This document shows positions 24,534 through 33,663 of a stretch of 47,735 nt of DNA, piece by piece (position 1 is the first letter of the stretch; the number at the start of each line of letters is the position of its first letter). The notes under the pieces were generated by a model that saw only the letters and a program-made list of their open reading frames with translations, was not told the origin of the DNA and searched no databases. A program made the position numbers and the translations under genes. The stretch lies in the NCBI GenBank assembly GCA_016936535.1, contig JAFGXP010000007.1, positions 1-47,735 on the forward strand. The letters are read 5' to 3'. Source of the DNA: Thiotrichales bacterium (GTDB taxonomy: Bacteria > Pseudomonadota > Gammaproteobacteria > Thiomicrospirales > Thiomicrospiraceae).

Positions 24534-26089
24534 CGATTGTGTTCCCAAATTTGCTGCAGAATGCCTTGTGTGGATTGGTCGAGATGCGCGGCATCGTGCC
24601 GGTCAATCGATTCCAAAATGGACAGAGCAATTTTTTTGCCCAGCTCTACACCCCATTGATCAAAGGGGTTAATCTCCCAAATCACGGATTGAGTAAAAAC
24701 TTTATGTTCGTAAAACGCCACTAACATTCCCAAATGATAAGCATCAACCCGGGTCATCAGTAGGGTGCTGGAAACTTGGTCACCGGGATAATGTTTATGG
24801 GCATCGTCACTTTGTTGGCCAACCATCATCGCTCGGCTTTGGGCTAAGCAGTTGGCAATATTGAGGTTTTGGTGGTAAAGCGCGCGCTCGTCTTGACCTT
24901 GCCCCTCTTTAAACAAAATAAAATCAGACATCACCCGTTCGGTGCCTTGGTGCAGCAGCTGGTAAAACGCGTGTTGTGCGTTTGGCCCGACTTCGCCCCA
25001 GAGAATCGGACAGGTGCGATAATCGACAAAGTCACCGTTACGACGCGTGTGTTTGCCGTTGCTTTCCATTTCGAGCTGTTCCAGATAGCCAGCAAAATGT
25101 TTGAGTCGAGAATCGTAGGGTAAGATGGCTTGTCCGGCCAGATTTAGGAAGTTGGTATTCCAAATGCCAATCAGCCCCATCAGCGCTGGGATATTTTCAT
25201 GCAACGGTGTGTTTTTAAAATGGACGTCTGCGGCGTGTGCACCGGCCAACATCTGTTTAAACCCTTCCATACCTAATTGCAAGGCAATGGTTAAGCCAAT
25301 GCTTGACCAAAGCGAAAAACGTCCGCCAACCCAATCCCAAAATGCCAGTTGCATTTGCGGCAGAATACCCCATTCCTTCATTTTGTCTGGGCTGGCTGAG
25401 ATGCCGATAAAGTGCCGCATTCGGCTTTGTGGTGAAGCGCACTTTTGTTTCATCCACGATTTGGCGGTTTCGGCCAAAGAGAGGGTGTCGATGGTGGTAA
25501 AAGATTTGGACGCGACAATAAATAAGGTCGTCTCTTGGTTGAGTTTGGCCAGCAGTGATTGCAATTGGCGACCATCCAGAGTCGAAACAAAGTGAATATC
25601 TGGGCTGTCGGGATGTTTTTGCATCTCCAAGGCATGCGTAATCATCAAGGGGCCCAAATCGCTGCCACCCACGCCGATGTTAATGACATCGGTAATCGGT
25701 TTGCCAGAAAAACCGCGCAACTGTCGCTGGTGCATTTCATCAACAATAAACGCCATTTTCTGCCACTGTTCTTGCACTTCCGGTAGGGGGTGACTGAGAT
25801 CACGCAAGGCGGTGTGCCACGCTTTTCGGCCTTCAGTATGGTTGAGTTCGTCTCCGCTAAGCAGGCGATCAATCCACGTTTTTAACTGAGCTTCTTCCGC
25901 CATTGCGACCAGTCCGTCTAACACCTCGGCGGTAATTTTTTGTTTCGAAAAATCGAGCATGGCCCCTGGCATTTGGCAATGAAACTGAGCGAAACGTTGA
26001 GGGTTATCTGCAAATAATTGGTTGAGATGAATCGGTTTCAGGCGCTCGGCCAAGGTATTGAGTGGGGCATAGGTGGCGAATTGTTTCAT
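24530..26089 (-). CDS. pgi: Glucose-6-phosphate isomerase
   Basis: 519 residues from MKQFATYAPLNTLAERL. Typical motifs: INIGVGGSDLGPLM, ASKSFTTIDTL, WDWVGGRFSLWSSIG (family signature 1), MESNGKHTRR, GEVGPNAQHAFYQLLHQGT with the catalytic histidine, and near the end INPFDQWGVELGKK (signature 2). It interconverts glucose-6-P and fructose-6-P, linking central metabolism to hexose phosphates for nucleotide sugars. ACGGAG is 5 bases before the ATG, which overlaps the galU stop as ATGA. Confidence 0.96.
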   Translation of the reverse strand: MKQFATYAPLNTLAERLKPIHLNQLFADNPQRFAQFHCQMPGAMLDFSKQKITAEVLDGLVAMAEEAQLKTWIDRLLSGDELNHTEGRKAWHTALRDLSHPLPEVQEQWQKMAFIVDEMHQRQLRGFSGKPITDVINIGVGGSDLGPLMITHALEMQKHPDSPDIHFVSTLDGRQLQSLLAKLNQETTLFIVASKSFTTIDTLSLAETAKSWMKQKCASPQSRMRHFIGISASPDKMKEWGILPQMQLAFWDWVGGRFSLWSSIGLTIALQLGMEGFKQMLAGAHAADVHFKNTPLHENIPALMGLIGIWNTNFLNLAGQAILPYDSRLKHFAGYLEQLEMESNGKHTRRNGDFVDYRTCPILWGEVGPNAQHAFYQLLHQGTERVMSDFILFKEGQGQDERALYHQNLNIANCLAQSRAMMVGQQSDDAHKHYPGDQVSSTLLMTRVDAYHLGMLVAFYEHKVFTQSVIWEINPFDQWGVELGKKIALSILESIDRHDAAHLDQSTQGILQQIWEHNR

Positions 26090-26955
26090 GCAAACTCCGT
26101 TTCCAACCAAGTTTTAAAGGATTTGCCGAGTTCAGGGTGCTTAAGGGCAAATTCGACGGTCGCCTTGAGGTAGCCGAGCTTATCGCCGCAGTCGTAGCTC
26201 TTGCTGGTGCTCAGATAGGCTTGTGCGCCACGCTCTTCCATCAGCATGGCAATCGCATCAGTCAGTTGAATCTCGCCGCCGGCCCCTTTTGGGGTGGTGT
26301 GTAACAGGCCAATCACGCGATTATCTAAAATATAGCGCCCAGTAACGGCGAGGTTCGATGGCGCTTCATCGTTTTTGGGTTTTTCAACCATCGCGACCAT
26401 ATCGGCCGATTCTCCTGGCTGTAAATGCGCGCCTTGGCAATCGACCACACCGTATTTATGGACTTCTTCATAGGCGACCGGTTCAACCATAATCTGACTT
26501 TTGCGGCTGGTTTGATAGGCTTGTACCATTTGCGCCAAATCGGTGCTGTCGCCGTTCAAAATAACATCGGGCAGAATAACCGCGAAATCGTCGTCTCCAA
26601 TAATCGGCGCGGCACACAAAACCGCATGGCCCAATCCTAAAGGGCCGGGTTGACGAATAGAAATAATATTGGCATCGCTAGGAAGGATGTTGTCCACAAT
26701 GGCAATCAGGTTGTGTTTGCCTTTGTTTTCTAAGGTGGTCATTAACTCAAAGTTATGGTCAAAGTGGTTTTCAATCGCACCTTTAGAAGCATGAGTCACT
26801 AAAATAATATCAGTGAAACCCGCGCTAATCGCCTCGCAGACCACGTATTGAATCAGTGGTTGGTCTACTAAGGTAATCATCTCTTTGGGAATGGCTTTGG
26901 TGGCAGGTAAAAAACGGGTGCCGAGGCCGGCAACAGGAATCACAACTTTTTTCAT
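26086..26955 (-). CDS. galU: UTP-glucose-1-phosphate uridylyltransferase
   Basis: 289 residues from MKKVVIPVAGLGTRFLPATKAIPKEM, the nucleotide-binding signature. Further motifs are QPGPLGLGHAV, FAVILPDV (metal Asp), MVEKPK, GRYILDN and YDCGDKLGYLKA. It makes UDP-glucose from UTP and glucose-1-P. First gene of galU-pgi-ugd-like-manB, consistent with exopolysaccharide or LPS precursor supply. An upstream in-frame extension to 27027 has no family match. Confidence 0.95.
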   Translation of the reverse strand: MKKVVIPVAGLGTRFLPATKAIPKEMITLVDQPLIQYVVCEAISAGFTDIILVTHASKGAIENHFDHNFELMTTLENKGKHNLIAIVDNILPSDANIISIRQPGPLGLGHAVLCAAPIIGDDDFAVILPDVILNGDSTDLAQMVQAYQTSRKSQIMVEPVAYEEVHKYGVVDCQGAHLQPGESADMVAMVEKPKNDEAPSNLAVTGRYILDNRVIGLLHTTPKGAGGEIQLTDAIAMLMEERGAQAYLSTSKSYDCGDKLGYLKATVEFALKHPELGKSFKTWLETEFA

Positions 26956-27186
26956 TAAAAAACTCTTAATTGGGTCAGTGGACAGGGGTCGCCGCAGCGC
27001 TGAAAGGCGTGCTTTCATTCTAACCAATAATTGTTGAAATGCTATGAATGCCTACAGAAAAACTTAACTGAACAGGTTTGTTCTGCGTTTGCTGAGTGGC
27101 GCGGGCGATGCACGACTCGTTTCTGAGTTCGCGTTTTTGATTTCAAAAGCCATACGGCTGGGTAGACTCTTGAAATTTAACGACCG

Positions 27187-27768
27187 CTAGAATTGGTGGA
27201 TGCACGCGGTGACCACGCCCCAAATCACCATATCATTTTCTTCACTCACGGGGATTTCTGGATAGTCAGGATTTTCGGGCAGCAAAAAAGTGCCCTGTGG
27301 GCGAATCGCAAGCCGTTTTACCGTCAGTTCACCATCTAAGGCGGCAATCACAATTTTACCGTTTTGCGGGCGCAAGCTACGGTCAATCACCAAAAGGTCA
27401 CCATCGAAAATCCCCGCATCGCGCATTGAATCGCCTTGAACCCGCAATAAGAATGAGCTGTGTCGATTGGGAGCGAGTTTTTCATTAAGATCCAATCTCG
27501 CTTCGATAAAGTCATCGGCAGTCGAGGGAAAGCCGGCAACAACTTTATGGCCATAGAGCGCGAGGCCGCGCTCTCGATTTTCACCGTGTTCAAGAACGGT
27601 CTCCGAGCCCTTTTCTGGACTGAGTTGTTGCTTATAGTTTTCTAACCACTGTTTTACCGCAGCAATTTGCGATTGGGGAATCCGTAAAACTTTGGTTGTC
27701 TCACCAAAGGCACCACTGCCTTTTTTGCGTCCGGCACCGCTGCGTTTGCCGCCATGTCCTGTTGTCAT
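27187..27768 (-). CDS. umuD: UmuD-type translesion polymerase subunit (S24 autoprotease), long form
   Basis: 193 residues, longer than E. coli UmuD (139). A basic N-terminal segment (HGGKRSGAGRKKGSGAFGE, about 5-23) and a helical region precede the S24 domain. The self-cleavage site is Ala78-Gly79 in VVAGFPSTADD, the serine is Ser114 in QGDSMRDAG and the lysine Lys151 in GELTVKRLA. RecA-stimulated cleavage would give UmuD', which pairs with UmuC in polymerase V. Long forms with the GGxRxGAGRKxGS segment are a known subgroup. It is divergent from umuC rather than upstream in one operon. Confidence 0.9.
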   Translation of the reverse strand: MTTGHGGKRSGAGRKKGSGAFGETTKVLRIPQSQIAAVKQWLENYKQQLSPEKGSETVLEHGENRERGLALYGHKVVAGFPSTADDFIEARLDLNEKLAPNRHSSFLLRVQGDSMRDAGIFDGDLLVIDRSLRPQNGKIVIAALDGELTVKRLAIRPQGTFLLPENPDYPEIPVSEENDMVIWGVVTACIHQF

Positions 27769-27804
27769 AAAACGCTCTCTGTTGGGTTGGCATCACGCCG
27801 TTTT

Positions 27805-27833
27805 GCGGGAAGTGCATTAGGCGCATTTTCCGC
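27805..27833. promoter_or_regulatory. Imperfect dyad between divergent umuD and umuC
   Basis: Arms GCGGGAAGTGC (27805-27815) and GCATTTTCCGC (27823-27833) pair at 9 of 11 positions across a 7-base spacer. It sits 37 bases above the umuD start and before the putative umuC promoter. No CTGT-N8-ACAG LexA box is present in the gap, so this is the best operator candidate. GCATT recurs at 27814, 27823, 27864 and 27883. Confidence 0.35.
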
Positions 27834-27851
27834 TAGGTTTTTAGTAAGTCG

Positions 27852-27879
27852 TTGCTTTAAAATGCATTTTGGATATTGT
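27852..27879 (+). promoter_or_regulatory. Possible umuC promoter
   Basis: TTGCTT (27852-27857), a 16-base spacer and TATTGT (27874-27879), followed by AAGGAG at 27890 and the umuC ATG at 27905. The hexamers are only moderate matches. Confidence 0.35.
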
Positions 27880-27904
27880 AACGCATTTCAAGGAGCGCAG
27901 TCGC

Positions 27905-29272
27905 ATGGAGTCTATTTTTGCACTGGTTGATGGCAACGCCTTTTATGCGTCTTGCCAAATGGTGTTTGAACCCAGTTTGCAAGGGCGGCCGGTTGTGGTG
28001 CTGTCCAACAATGATGGGTGCATTGTCGCGGCCAATGCCGAAGCCAAACAGTTGAATGCCGAGCTCATGGCAAGGGTGCACTCCTTGGGTTCAGGAGGCT
28101 ACGCCTCTGCGATGCCAGACAATATGATGTTTCAGCCGTATTTTAAAGTCAAATGGCTGCTGGATCGTCACCATGCCAAGGTATTCAGCTCTAACTACGA
28201 GCTTTATGCCGATATGTCGAATCGGATGCATCAGCTATTGGGGCAGTTTGCGCCGCGCCAAGAGATTTATTCGATCGATGAATCTTTCCTCGAGCTCAGC
28301 GGTTTGCATCCCAGTCTTTATCCGCAAGGGCTCTGTGCCTATGGTCAGCAGATTCGGCATAGGGTGCGTCAAGATTTGGGCTTGCCGGTCGCGGTTGGGT
28401 TTGGTTCAACCAAGACGCTCGCCAAATTAGCCAATCATTTGGCTAAAAAAAAATCGGTTTATCAAGGAGTTTGCGATTTGACTGCGTTTGACGAGACGCG
28501 CTTAAGCGAGTGTTTGGCTCAGGTGTCGGTAGCGGCGGTCTGGGGAGTGGGGAAGCGGTTAAGTGCGCGTTTGCAGCAAGAGGGTATTACGACGGCTCAA
28601 GATTTGCGTTGTGCGAATTCCGCGCGGTTGCGTGCCAAATATGGCGTGGTTTTGGCTCGCACGGCGGCGGAATTGAATGGCCATTCGTGTTTGGCTCTTG
28701 AGGAGGTTGCAGCGGCAAAAAAACAGCTTCGCGTTTCGCGTTCCTTTGCCCATCCGGTGACAGATCGGCAGCAAATGGCTGAGATTTTAGTCTCTTACAG
28801 CAGTCGTGCGGCAGAAAAACTGCGCCGAGAGGGTGCGGTAGCTCAACTGGTCACAGTGTTTTTGCGCACCAACCCGTTCAGTGAAGACCCCTACTATGCG
28901 CCCAGTTTAAGCGTCAGCTTGCACCATCCAACAGATAACAGTATTCAGTTTGCGAAGGTGGTAAAGCGTCTCTTGGTTCAGATTTGGCGCGAGGGGGTTC
29001 GTTTTCACAAAGCAGGCGTTTTATTCAGTGATTTGCAACCTAACAGCCGGCTTCAATACGATTTATTTGCAACACCGGCGCGTTTTGTCGATTCGCCGCA
29101 ACAGACACAGTTAATGCAACTGATGGACGAGCTTAATCACCGACATGGCCGTGGCTCGGTGTTCTTAGCGGCCAGTGGTGCCAGCCGAGCGCAAACTTGG
29201 CCGATGGCTCGAACCCTACTTTCGCCCCGTTACACCACGCGCTGGGAGGACTTGCCGGTAGCTAAGGCTTGA
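27905..29272 (+). CDS. umuC: DNA polymerase V catalytic subunit UmuC (Y family)
   Basis: 455 residues from MESIFALVDGNAFYASC. Y-family polymerase motifs: FALVDGNAFYASCQ (metal Asp), VVVLSNNDGCIVAAN, IYSIDESFLEL (catalytic Asp-Glu), GFGSTKTLAKLANH, and a helix-hairpin-helix region VAAVWGVGKRLSARL. A little-finger domain and the UmuC C-terminal extension (DLFATPARFVDSPQQTQLM) follow. Error-prone translesion synthesis with UmuD'. AAGGAG precedes ATG 27905; the extension to 27869 lacks similarity. Confidence 0.95.
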   Translation: MESIFALVDGNAFYASCQMVFEPSLQGRPVVVLSNNDGCIVAANAEAKQLNAELMARVHSLGSGGYASAMPDNMMFQPYFKVKWLLDRHHAKVFSSNYELYADMSNRMHQLLGQFAPRQEIYSIDESFLELSGLHPSLYPQGLCAYGQQIRHRVRQDLGLPVAVGFGSTKTLAKLANHLAKKKSVYQGVCDLTAFDETRLSECLAQVSVAAVWGVGKRLSARLQQEGITTAQDLRCANSARLRAKYGVVLARTAAELNGHSCLALEEVAAAKKQLRVSRSFAHPVTDRQQMAEILVSYSSRAAEKLRREGAVAQLVTVFLRTNPFSEDPYYAPSLSVSLHHPTDNSIQFAKVVKRLLVQIWREGVRFHKAGVLFSDLQPNSRLQYDLFATPARFVDSPQQTQLMQLMDELNHRHGRGSVFLAASGASRAQTWPMARTLLSPRYTTRWEDLPVAKA

Positions 29273-29364
29273 TCGGCTCTACCAAGCCGCTGAATGTCAT
29301 AAGAGTGTCAAATTGATGGCTTGGGAGTATGGCAAGATGCGCGCAGATTGAACAGGAGGGAGTC

Positions 29365-30111
29365 ATGAATCCGGTGATTGAGCAAGTTCAGCAGCAGCTG
29401 AACCTTTATTTGCAGATTGAAGCGCCGCTCAGTGCTCAAGGCGAAACGCTGCATGAATTGCGTGTGGCGGCACGCCAATTATTGTCGTTGTTTCCCAAAG
29501 AAGAATTTCAACGCCAACTGTTTAAACGAATTATTCAGGCCAGCAATAAAATTCGGGATTTGGATGTGTTGCTATTGGATATCCTGCCCAAAATTGCCAA
29601 AGAGTTCACGCCACAAACGCGAGAGGATTTAGAACAGAATTTATTGGCCGCGCGTGCGCTCTTAGACGATGAATTTAAAAGTTTTTTGCAATTGGATGTG
29701 TTGCCAGAGTTAATTGGCATGAATCCACAGCAGATGCTGCGTGCGCAAACGGCAATGGCTGAAGGGGTTGAGCCATTAGAACAGATTGAGAAACATTTCC
29801 GTCAATTACGCAAACGACTGCTGCTGGTGGATTTGGAAGAGGAACAAATTCATAAAATTCGTTTGAAAGTCAAACGATTACGCTATCAAATGGCGCATCA
29901 TTACCCGCAAGAGCCGTTATTGGACACACTGACGTTTGTACAACATCAGTTAGGACACTTTCATGATTATGCCCAAGCGCGCAAGTTAATTCAGCGCTAT
30001 GCCAGCTCTTTGGATACCAAAACGCGCACAGGGCTAAAAAAACACTTACAAAGCCGACAAGACGCTGTATTGAAAAAAGTAAGAAATACGCTTAAAAAAG
30101 AAACAACGTAA
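29365..30111 (+). CDS. CHAD-domain protein
   Basis: 248 residues, nearly all one CHAD (conserved histidine alpha-helical) domain: LHELRVAARQL, then IHKIRLKVKRLRYQMAHHYP and LGHFHDYAQARKLI, with basic clusters (KHFRQLRKRL, LKKHLQSR). CHAD domains bind inorganic polyphosphate and are often next to CYTH triphosphatases or polyphosphate kinase; neither is present here. It is cytoplasmic and has no signal peptide. GGAGG lies just upstream of ATG 29365. A role in polyphosphate granules is inference from the family. Confidence 0.85.
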   Translation: MNPVIEQVQQQLNLYLQIEAPLSAQGETLHELRVAARQLLSLFPKEEFQRQLFKRIIQASNKIRDLDVLLLDILPKIAKEFTPQTREDLEQNLLAARALLDDEFKSFLQLDVLPELIGMNPQQMLRAQTAMAEGVEPLEQIEKHFRQLRKRLLLVDLEEEQIHKIRLKVKRLRYQMAHHYPQEPLLDTLTFVQHQLGHFHDYAQARKLIQRYASSLDTKTRTGLKKHLQSRQDAVLKKVRNTLKKETT

Positions 30112-30230
30112 TTCAAGTGCAGTTAGATTTCAACCGAATCCGAATCTTGGTTTTGTGATGAAATTCATGCTGTCTTTGCCATGCATCGAGGCGCCTGTCG
30201 ATTCGTTGCTTGGTGCGGCCAAGCCGATGT

Positions 30231-30260
30231 TTGCTTAATCTCGCCTCAACTCTTTATAAT
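30231..30260 (+). promoter_or_regulatory. Predicted promoter of the lipoprotein gene
   Basis: TTGCTT (30231-30236), an 18-base spacer and TATAAT (30255-30260). The start would fall near 30267, giving a leader of about 28 bases to ATG 30295. It rules out the longer in-frame start at 30181. Confidence 0.6.
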
Positions 30261-30294
30261 GCCTAAGCGTTTTTACCAAGAGGAAAGAGCTGTG

Positions 30295-30714
30295 ATGCAT
30301 CATCTATGGGTTCGGTTTAGTGGCTTTCTGCTTGCAGTCGCGGTGCTGGCCATTTCAGGGTGTTCTTCTACCCCACCAAGCGAAGATCGGCCATCGGCAC
30401 AGTTCGCCTTGGCCGTGAATTTGAACGACGCTTTTGCGGGACTTTACCCAAAGGTGTACATTAATAATCAATTGGTATTTCGCGATAAATTATTGCTCGC
30501 GGCTCAGACCCATCAAGTGAAGTTGCAATACCGTAATCGTCAAGGGCAAACGTTGACTCAAGTGATGGACGTCAACTTTCAAGCGAATCGCTGTTATTTT
30601 TTAGCCTATCGTGATCAACAATTCCAGTTTAATATCCAAACCTACCAAGCGGATTACTGTTCGGCATTGATTGACCGAACCCGTTATGAGGCAGTCGGAT
30701 TTAAAAGATCATAA
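30295..30714 (+). CDS. Small lipoprotein of unknown function
   Basis: 139 residues. A lipoprotein signal peptide ends in LAISGCSS (lipobox, Cys about 22). The mature part has the pattern of a small beta-rich domain: NLNDAFAGLYPKVYINNQLV, then LQYRNRQGQTLTQVM and NRCYFLAYRDQQFQFNIQ. Two cysteines (NRC and ADYC) could form a disulfide. I do not recognise a family. AGGAAAGAG precedes the ATG. lapG follows after 236 bases with no clear terminator between, so co-transcription is possible but unproven. Confidence 0.7.
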   Translation: MHHLWVRFSGFLLAVAVLAISGCSSTPPSEDRPSAQFALAVNLNDAFAGLYPKVYINNQLVFRDKLLLAAQTHQVKLQYRNRQGQTLTQVMDVNFQANRCYFLAYRDQQFQFNIQTYQADYCSALIDRTRYEAVGFKRS

Positions 30715-30950
30715 CGGCGGCTCTCTGGCGATATCGGCTTCAGGCCTAAAACCGTTGCAAAAAACTGTTTAAATTTAGAGGGGATTGCCCTTGCAGAATC
30801 GCCGTTTTACGCGAAGTTTATTGTCGATTGTATCGCCAACTTCCTTAGCGCACTGGCAATCCATTTCCGCCACACGCGCCCTGAGCTGGATTGCACGGCG
30901 ATTGTCGTCAATGGCGGCCCATGCTTTCGTCAATTTTCAGGGCCGGTAGT

Positions 30951-31628
30951 ATGCCTCCTTTTCGCCACCTTATGCTCGGCGGAGCGGTTGGTTTGGTCCT
31001 GCTGGGCAGTTTTTCCAAACCTTTATTGAGCAATGTCAGCCTCGATTTCAATCGTTTTTATCAAAGCATCCTCAGCGACTATGGTGAACAGCGGGCCCGT
31101 TTGGCGAATACGTGGCATAAAACACTTGAACAAGCCAAGCCGCTTCCAACCGTGCAAAAACTCAAACAAGTAAATCAGTTTATTAATCAGGTTGTTTTTT
31201 ATCAGTCGGATCAATCAAACAATGGCGTCGCCGATCATTGGGCCTCGCTGGTTGAGACCTTTGGCAAGGGCGCTGGTGATTGTGAAGATTATGCCATTGC
31301 CAAGTATGTGACCTTACGCCTAGCCGGAGTAGAGGATAAGCATCTTAGGTTAATTTATGTCAAAGCGTTGTATGGCGGGCGGACACAAGCCCACTTAGTG
31401 TTAGGCTACTATGCCACGCCGGATGCCATGCCGCTGATTTTGGATAATTTGATCACTGAGGTCAAACCGGCGGATCAGCGTGCGGATTTAACACCGGTAT
31501 TTAGTTTTAATAGTCGTGGGCTTTGGGCGGGGCTATCCAAAGCCACCAACTCTAATCCGATGGCGCGTTTGTCGCGTTGGCAACAAGTGATGACGCAGAT
31601 TGAGCGCGAAGGAATTCGTCTGCGTTAA
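30951..31628 (+). CDS. lapG: Periplasmic calcium-dependent cysteine protease LapG
   Basis: 225 residues, bacterial transglutaminase-like cysteine proteinase family (BTLCP). The triad is visible: Cys111 in GAGDCEDYAIAKY, His148 in RTQAHLVLGYY and Asp165 in LILDNLI. The acidic residues around the cysteine (DCED) match the calcium site of LapG. A hydrophobic N-terminal segment (about 7-20) would export it. LapG cuts the N-terminus of giant adhesins such as LapA, releasing biofilm cells, unless LapD holds it. lapD begins 47 bases downstream. ATG 30951 is favoured by AGGG upstream; ATG 30921 is possible. No LapA-like adhesin is in this window. Confidence 0.88.
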   Translation: MPPFRHLMLGGAVGLVLLGSFSKPLLSNVSLDFNRFYQSILSDYGEQRARLANTWHKTLEQAKPLPTVQKLKQVNQFINQVVFYQSDQSNNGVADHWASLVETFGKGAGDCEDYAIAKYVTLRLAGVEDKHLRLIYVKALYGGRTQAHLVLGYYATPDAMPLILDNLITEVKPADQRADLTPVFSFNSRGLWAGLSKATNSNPMARLSRWQQVMTQIEREGIRLR

Positions 31629-31675
31629 GAGCGACGATGGCAGGGTCACAGCAAGTTTTAATCAAGGAGTAAACG

Positions 31676-33640
31676 ATGTCGTTGGTCAAGCAGTTATGGA
31701 TTGCGATTATTGGCCTGATGATTTTGGTGTTTTTGAGCAGCTTTTTTATCAGTACCTATAGCGCAAAAAGCTATTACATCGAGCAGTTAAGCTTAAAAAA
31801 CAGCGATAACGCCAACTCGTTAGCGCAGATGTTGTCGCAGATGGATAAAGACGAAACCTTGATTGAACTCTTGATTGCGGCGCAGTTTGATATCGGCAAT
31901 TACAAACGCATTGAACTGTTGACGCCAAACGGCGAACAACGTCTGCTGAAAATCCATGAAGGGGCTGCTCAGGCTCAAAGCGTTCCTCAATGGTTTCAGG
32001 CTTTGGTGTCGCTGCAGGTTGAGCCAGGGATTGCAGGAGTACAAGATGGCTGGCAGCAATATGGCACCTTGGTGGTGGAAAGTGATGACCGTTTTGCTTA
32101 CCAATCCTTATGGAAAACCACGCTCCAATTTTTAGGGTGGTTTTTCCTGAGTGCTTTGCTGTTAGGTGCCGTCGGCTCTTGGGTATTGCGCATTTTAACG
32201 CAGCCTTTAGAAGAGGTGGTTCTGCAGGCAGAAGCCATTGGTGGACGTCGTTTTATTACCTCAAAAGAACCGAAAACGTTGGAATTTAACCGTTTAGTCC
32301 GTGCGATGAATACCTTGTCGGAACGCGTGCGAACCATGCTGGAAAACGAAAGCCGACGTCTGGAAGAGTTGCGGTTGAAATCGCAGCATGACCCTTTAAC
32401 CGGGTTGGCGAAGCGTGAATTTTTCTTTGGCAAGATGGAAGCAGTTTTGCAAGACGACGACCCCCATGCACAGAACTTAATGCTGTTAGTCCGGCTCAGC
32501 GATTTACAAAAAATCAATCAAGCGCTCGGGCATGCTAAAACCGATGCCTTGTTGAAAGGCTTAGCCAATCAGCTCAAGCAGGCGCTAGAGGCCCAAACCA
32601 AACACTTTGACGAAAGTATAATTGGACGTTTAGGGGGAGCCGATTTTGCGGTTATTCTCACTCAAGTTGAAGCTTTAAGCACGTGGGCGCAGGGATTAGA
32701 GGTGTTTCTTGCAAATTATCTCAAAACTTACCGCACGCAGGTTGATCTGCAACTGCCGATGGCAGCAATTACCTTTAATAGTGACGACAGTCGTCAAAAT
32801 CTTTTGCAAAAACTCGATGGTTTGCTGGTGCGAGCAGCAAACGAATTGCAGGCCGGTGAACACCCTCGTGGCATCTTGTTGCTCAGCGCCGAGAGCGAAC
32901 AGGCACCGAGTTTGGTTCAGGATGCTCAAGCTTGGCAGCATCTGCTGGACGCAGCTCTGGCGCAAGACGCTATTTATGCTCAGCTTTTTCCGGTGGTCGA
33001 TGTTAAAAACCGCCTCTTGCACTATGAGGCGATGATGCGGTTGCGTTGGCAGGATAAGATACTTTCGGCAGGGGAGCTTATGCCTTGGGCACGGCGCTTT
33101 GAGCGGTTACCGCACTTGGATTTGGCACTGTGTCGTTGGTTATTGGCGCAGATGCAAAGTGGTGATATTCCCGGTACCGTAGCCATGAACTTGACGATGG
33201 AAACCTTAAAATCTTTGGCCATTCGCGATGAACTCGTGTCGCTGATTCAACAAAGTGGATTGGGCCCGCGCGTGTGTTTGGAGTTGCCAGAACACGCTGT
33301 GCTTCAGGCCCTGCCTTACTTTATGGATTTCTGTGAGCAGCTTAAACCTTTGGGCGTCAAAATCGGGCTGGATAAGGGCGGCGCAGGCTTCACCAACATC
33401 CCGCGATTGCAGGAAGTGGGCCTTGATTACATCAAACTCGATCGCACTTTGATTCAAAACTTGGCGAATCAAGATGAACAAACGACTGGATTTGTCCGCG
33501 GTGTTTGTACTCTTGGCCATTCCATCGGTTTAGAGTTGATTGCAGAAGGAATGCAAACTTTCAGCGAGTTGTCAGCGCTTGAAGCCGTTGGATTGGATGG
33601 CGCGACCGGGCCGGGTGTTCCGATGCAAACCCGAGGGTGA
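31676..33640 (+). CDS. lapD: c-di-GMP receptor LapD (degenerate GGDEF-EAL)
   Basis: 654 residues: transmembrane helix (about 8-28), periplasmic LapD domain (about 30-145), second transmembrane helix (150-170), HAMP (about 170-225), GGDEF-like and EAL-like domains. The GGDEF motif is degraded to RLGGADFAV. The EAL domain keeps YEAMMRLRW but replaces the DDFG motif with LDKGGAG and has PEHAVL where a metal ligand is expected. It is thus a binding receptor, not an enzyme. When c-di-GMP is bound, the periplasmic domain sequesters LapG. AAGGAG precedes the ATG. Ends 23 bases before the convergent ABC ATPase gene. Confidence 0.9.
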   Translation: MSLVKQLWIAIIGLMILVFLSSFFISTYSAKSYYIEQLSLKNSDNANSLAQMLSQMDKDETLIELLIAAQFDIGNYKRIELLTPNGEQRLLKIHEGAAQAQSVPQWFQALVSLQVEPGIAGVQDGWQQYGTLVVESDDRFAYQSLWKTTLQFLGWFFLSALLLGAVGSWVLRILTQPLEEVVLQAEAIGGRRFITSKEPKTLEFNRLVRAMNTLSERVRTMLENESRRLEELRLKSQHDPLTGLAKREFFFGKMEAVLQDDDPHAQNLMLLVRLSDLQKINQALGHAKTDALLKGLANQLKQALEAQTKHFDESIIGRLGGADFAVILTQVEALSTWAQGLEVFLANYLKTYRTQVDLQLPMAAITFNSDDSRQNLLQKLDGLLVRAANELQAGEHPRGILLLSAESEQAPSLVQDAQAWQHLLDAALAQDAIYAQLFPVVDVKNRLLHYEAMMRLRWQDKILSAGELMPWARRFERLPHLDLALCRWLLAQMQSGDIPGTVAMNLTMETLKSLAIRDELVSLIQQSGLGPRVCLELPEHAVLQALPYFMDFCEQLKPLGVKIGLDKGGAGFTNIPRLQEVGLDYIKLDRTLIQNLANQDEQTTGFVRGVCTLGHSIGLELIAEGMQTFSELSALEAVGLDGATGPGVPMQTRG

Positions 33641-33663
33641 TAACAATTTGACCGTTTTTTGCC

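Noticed and set aside
25125-25595. 156-codon plus-strand open frame
   Set aside because: It lies wholly antisense to pgi, whose motifs are intact on the other strand; composition is typical of a shadow frame.
30181-30294. Longer N-terminus for the lipoprotein gene
   Set aside because: It would run through the predicted promoter and hide the lipobox signal peptide.
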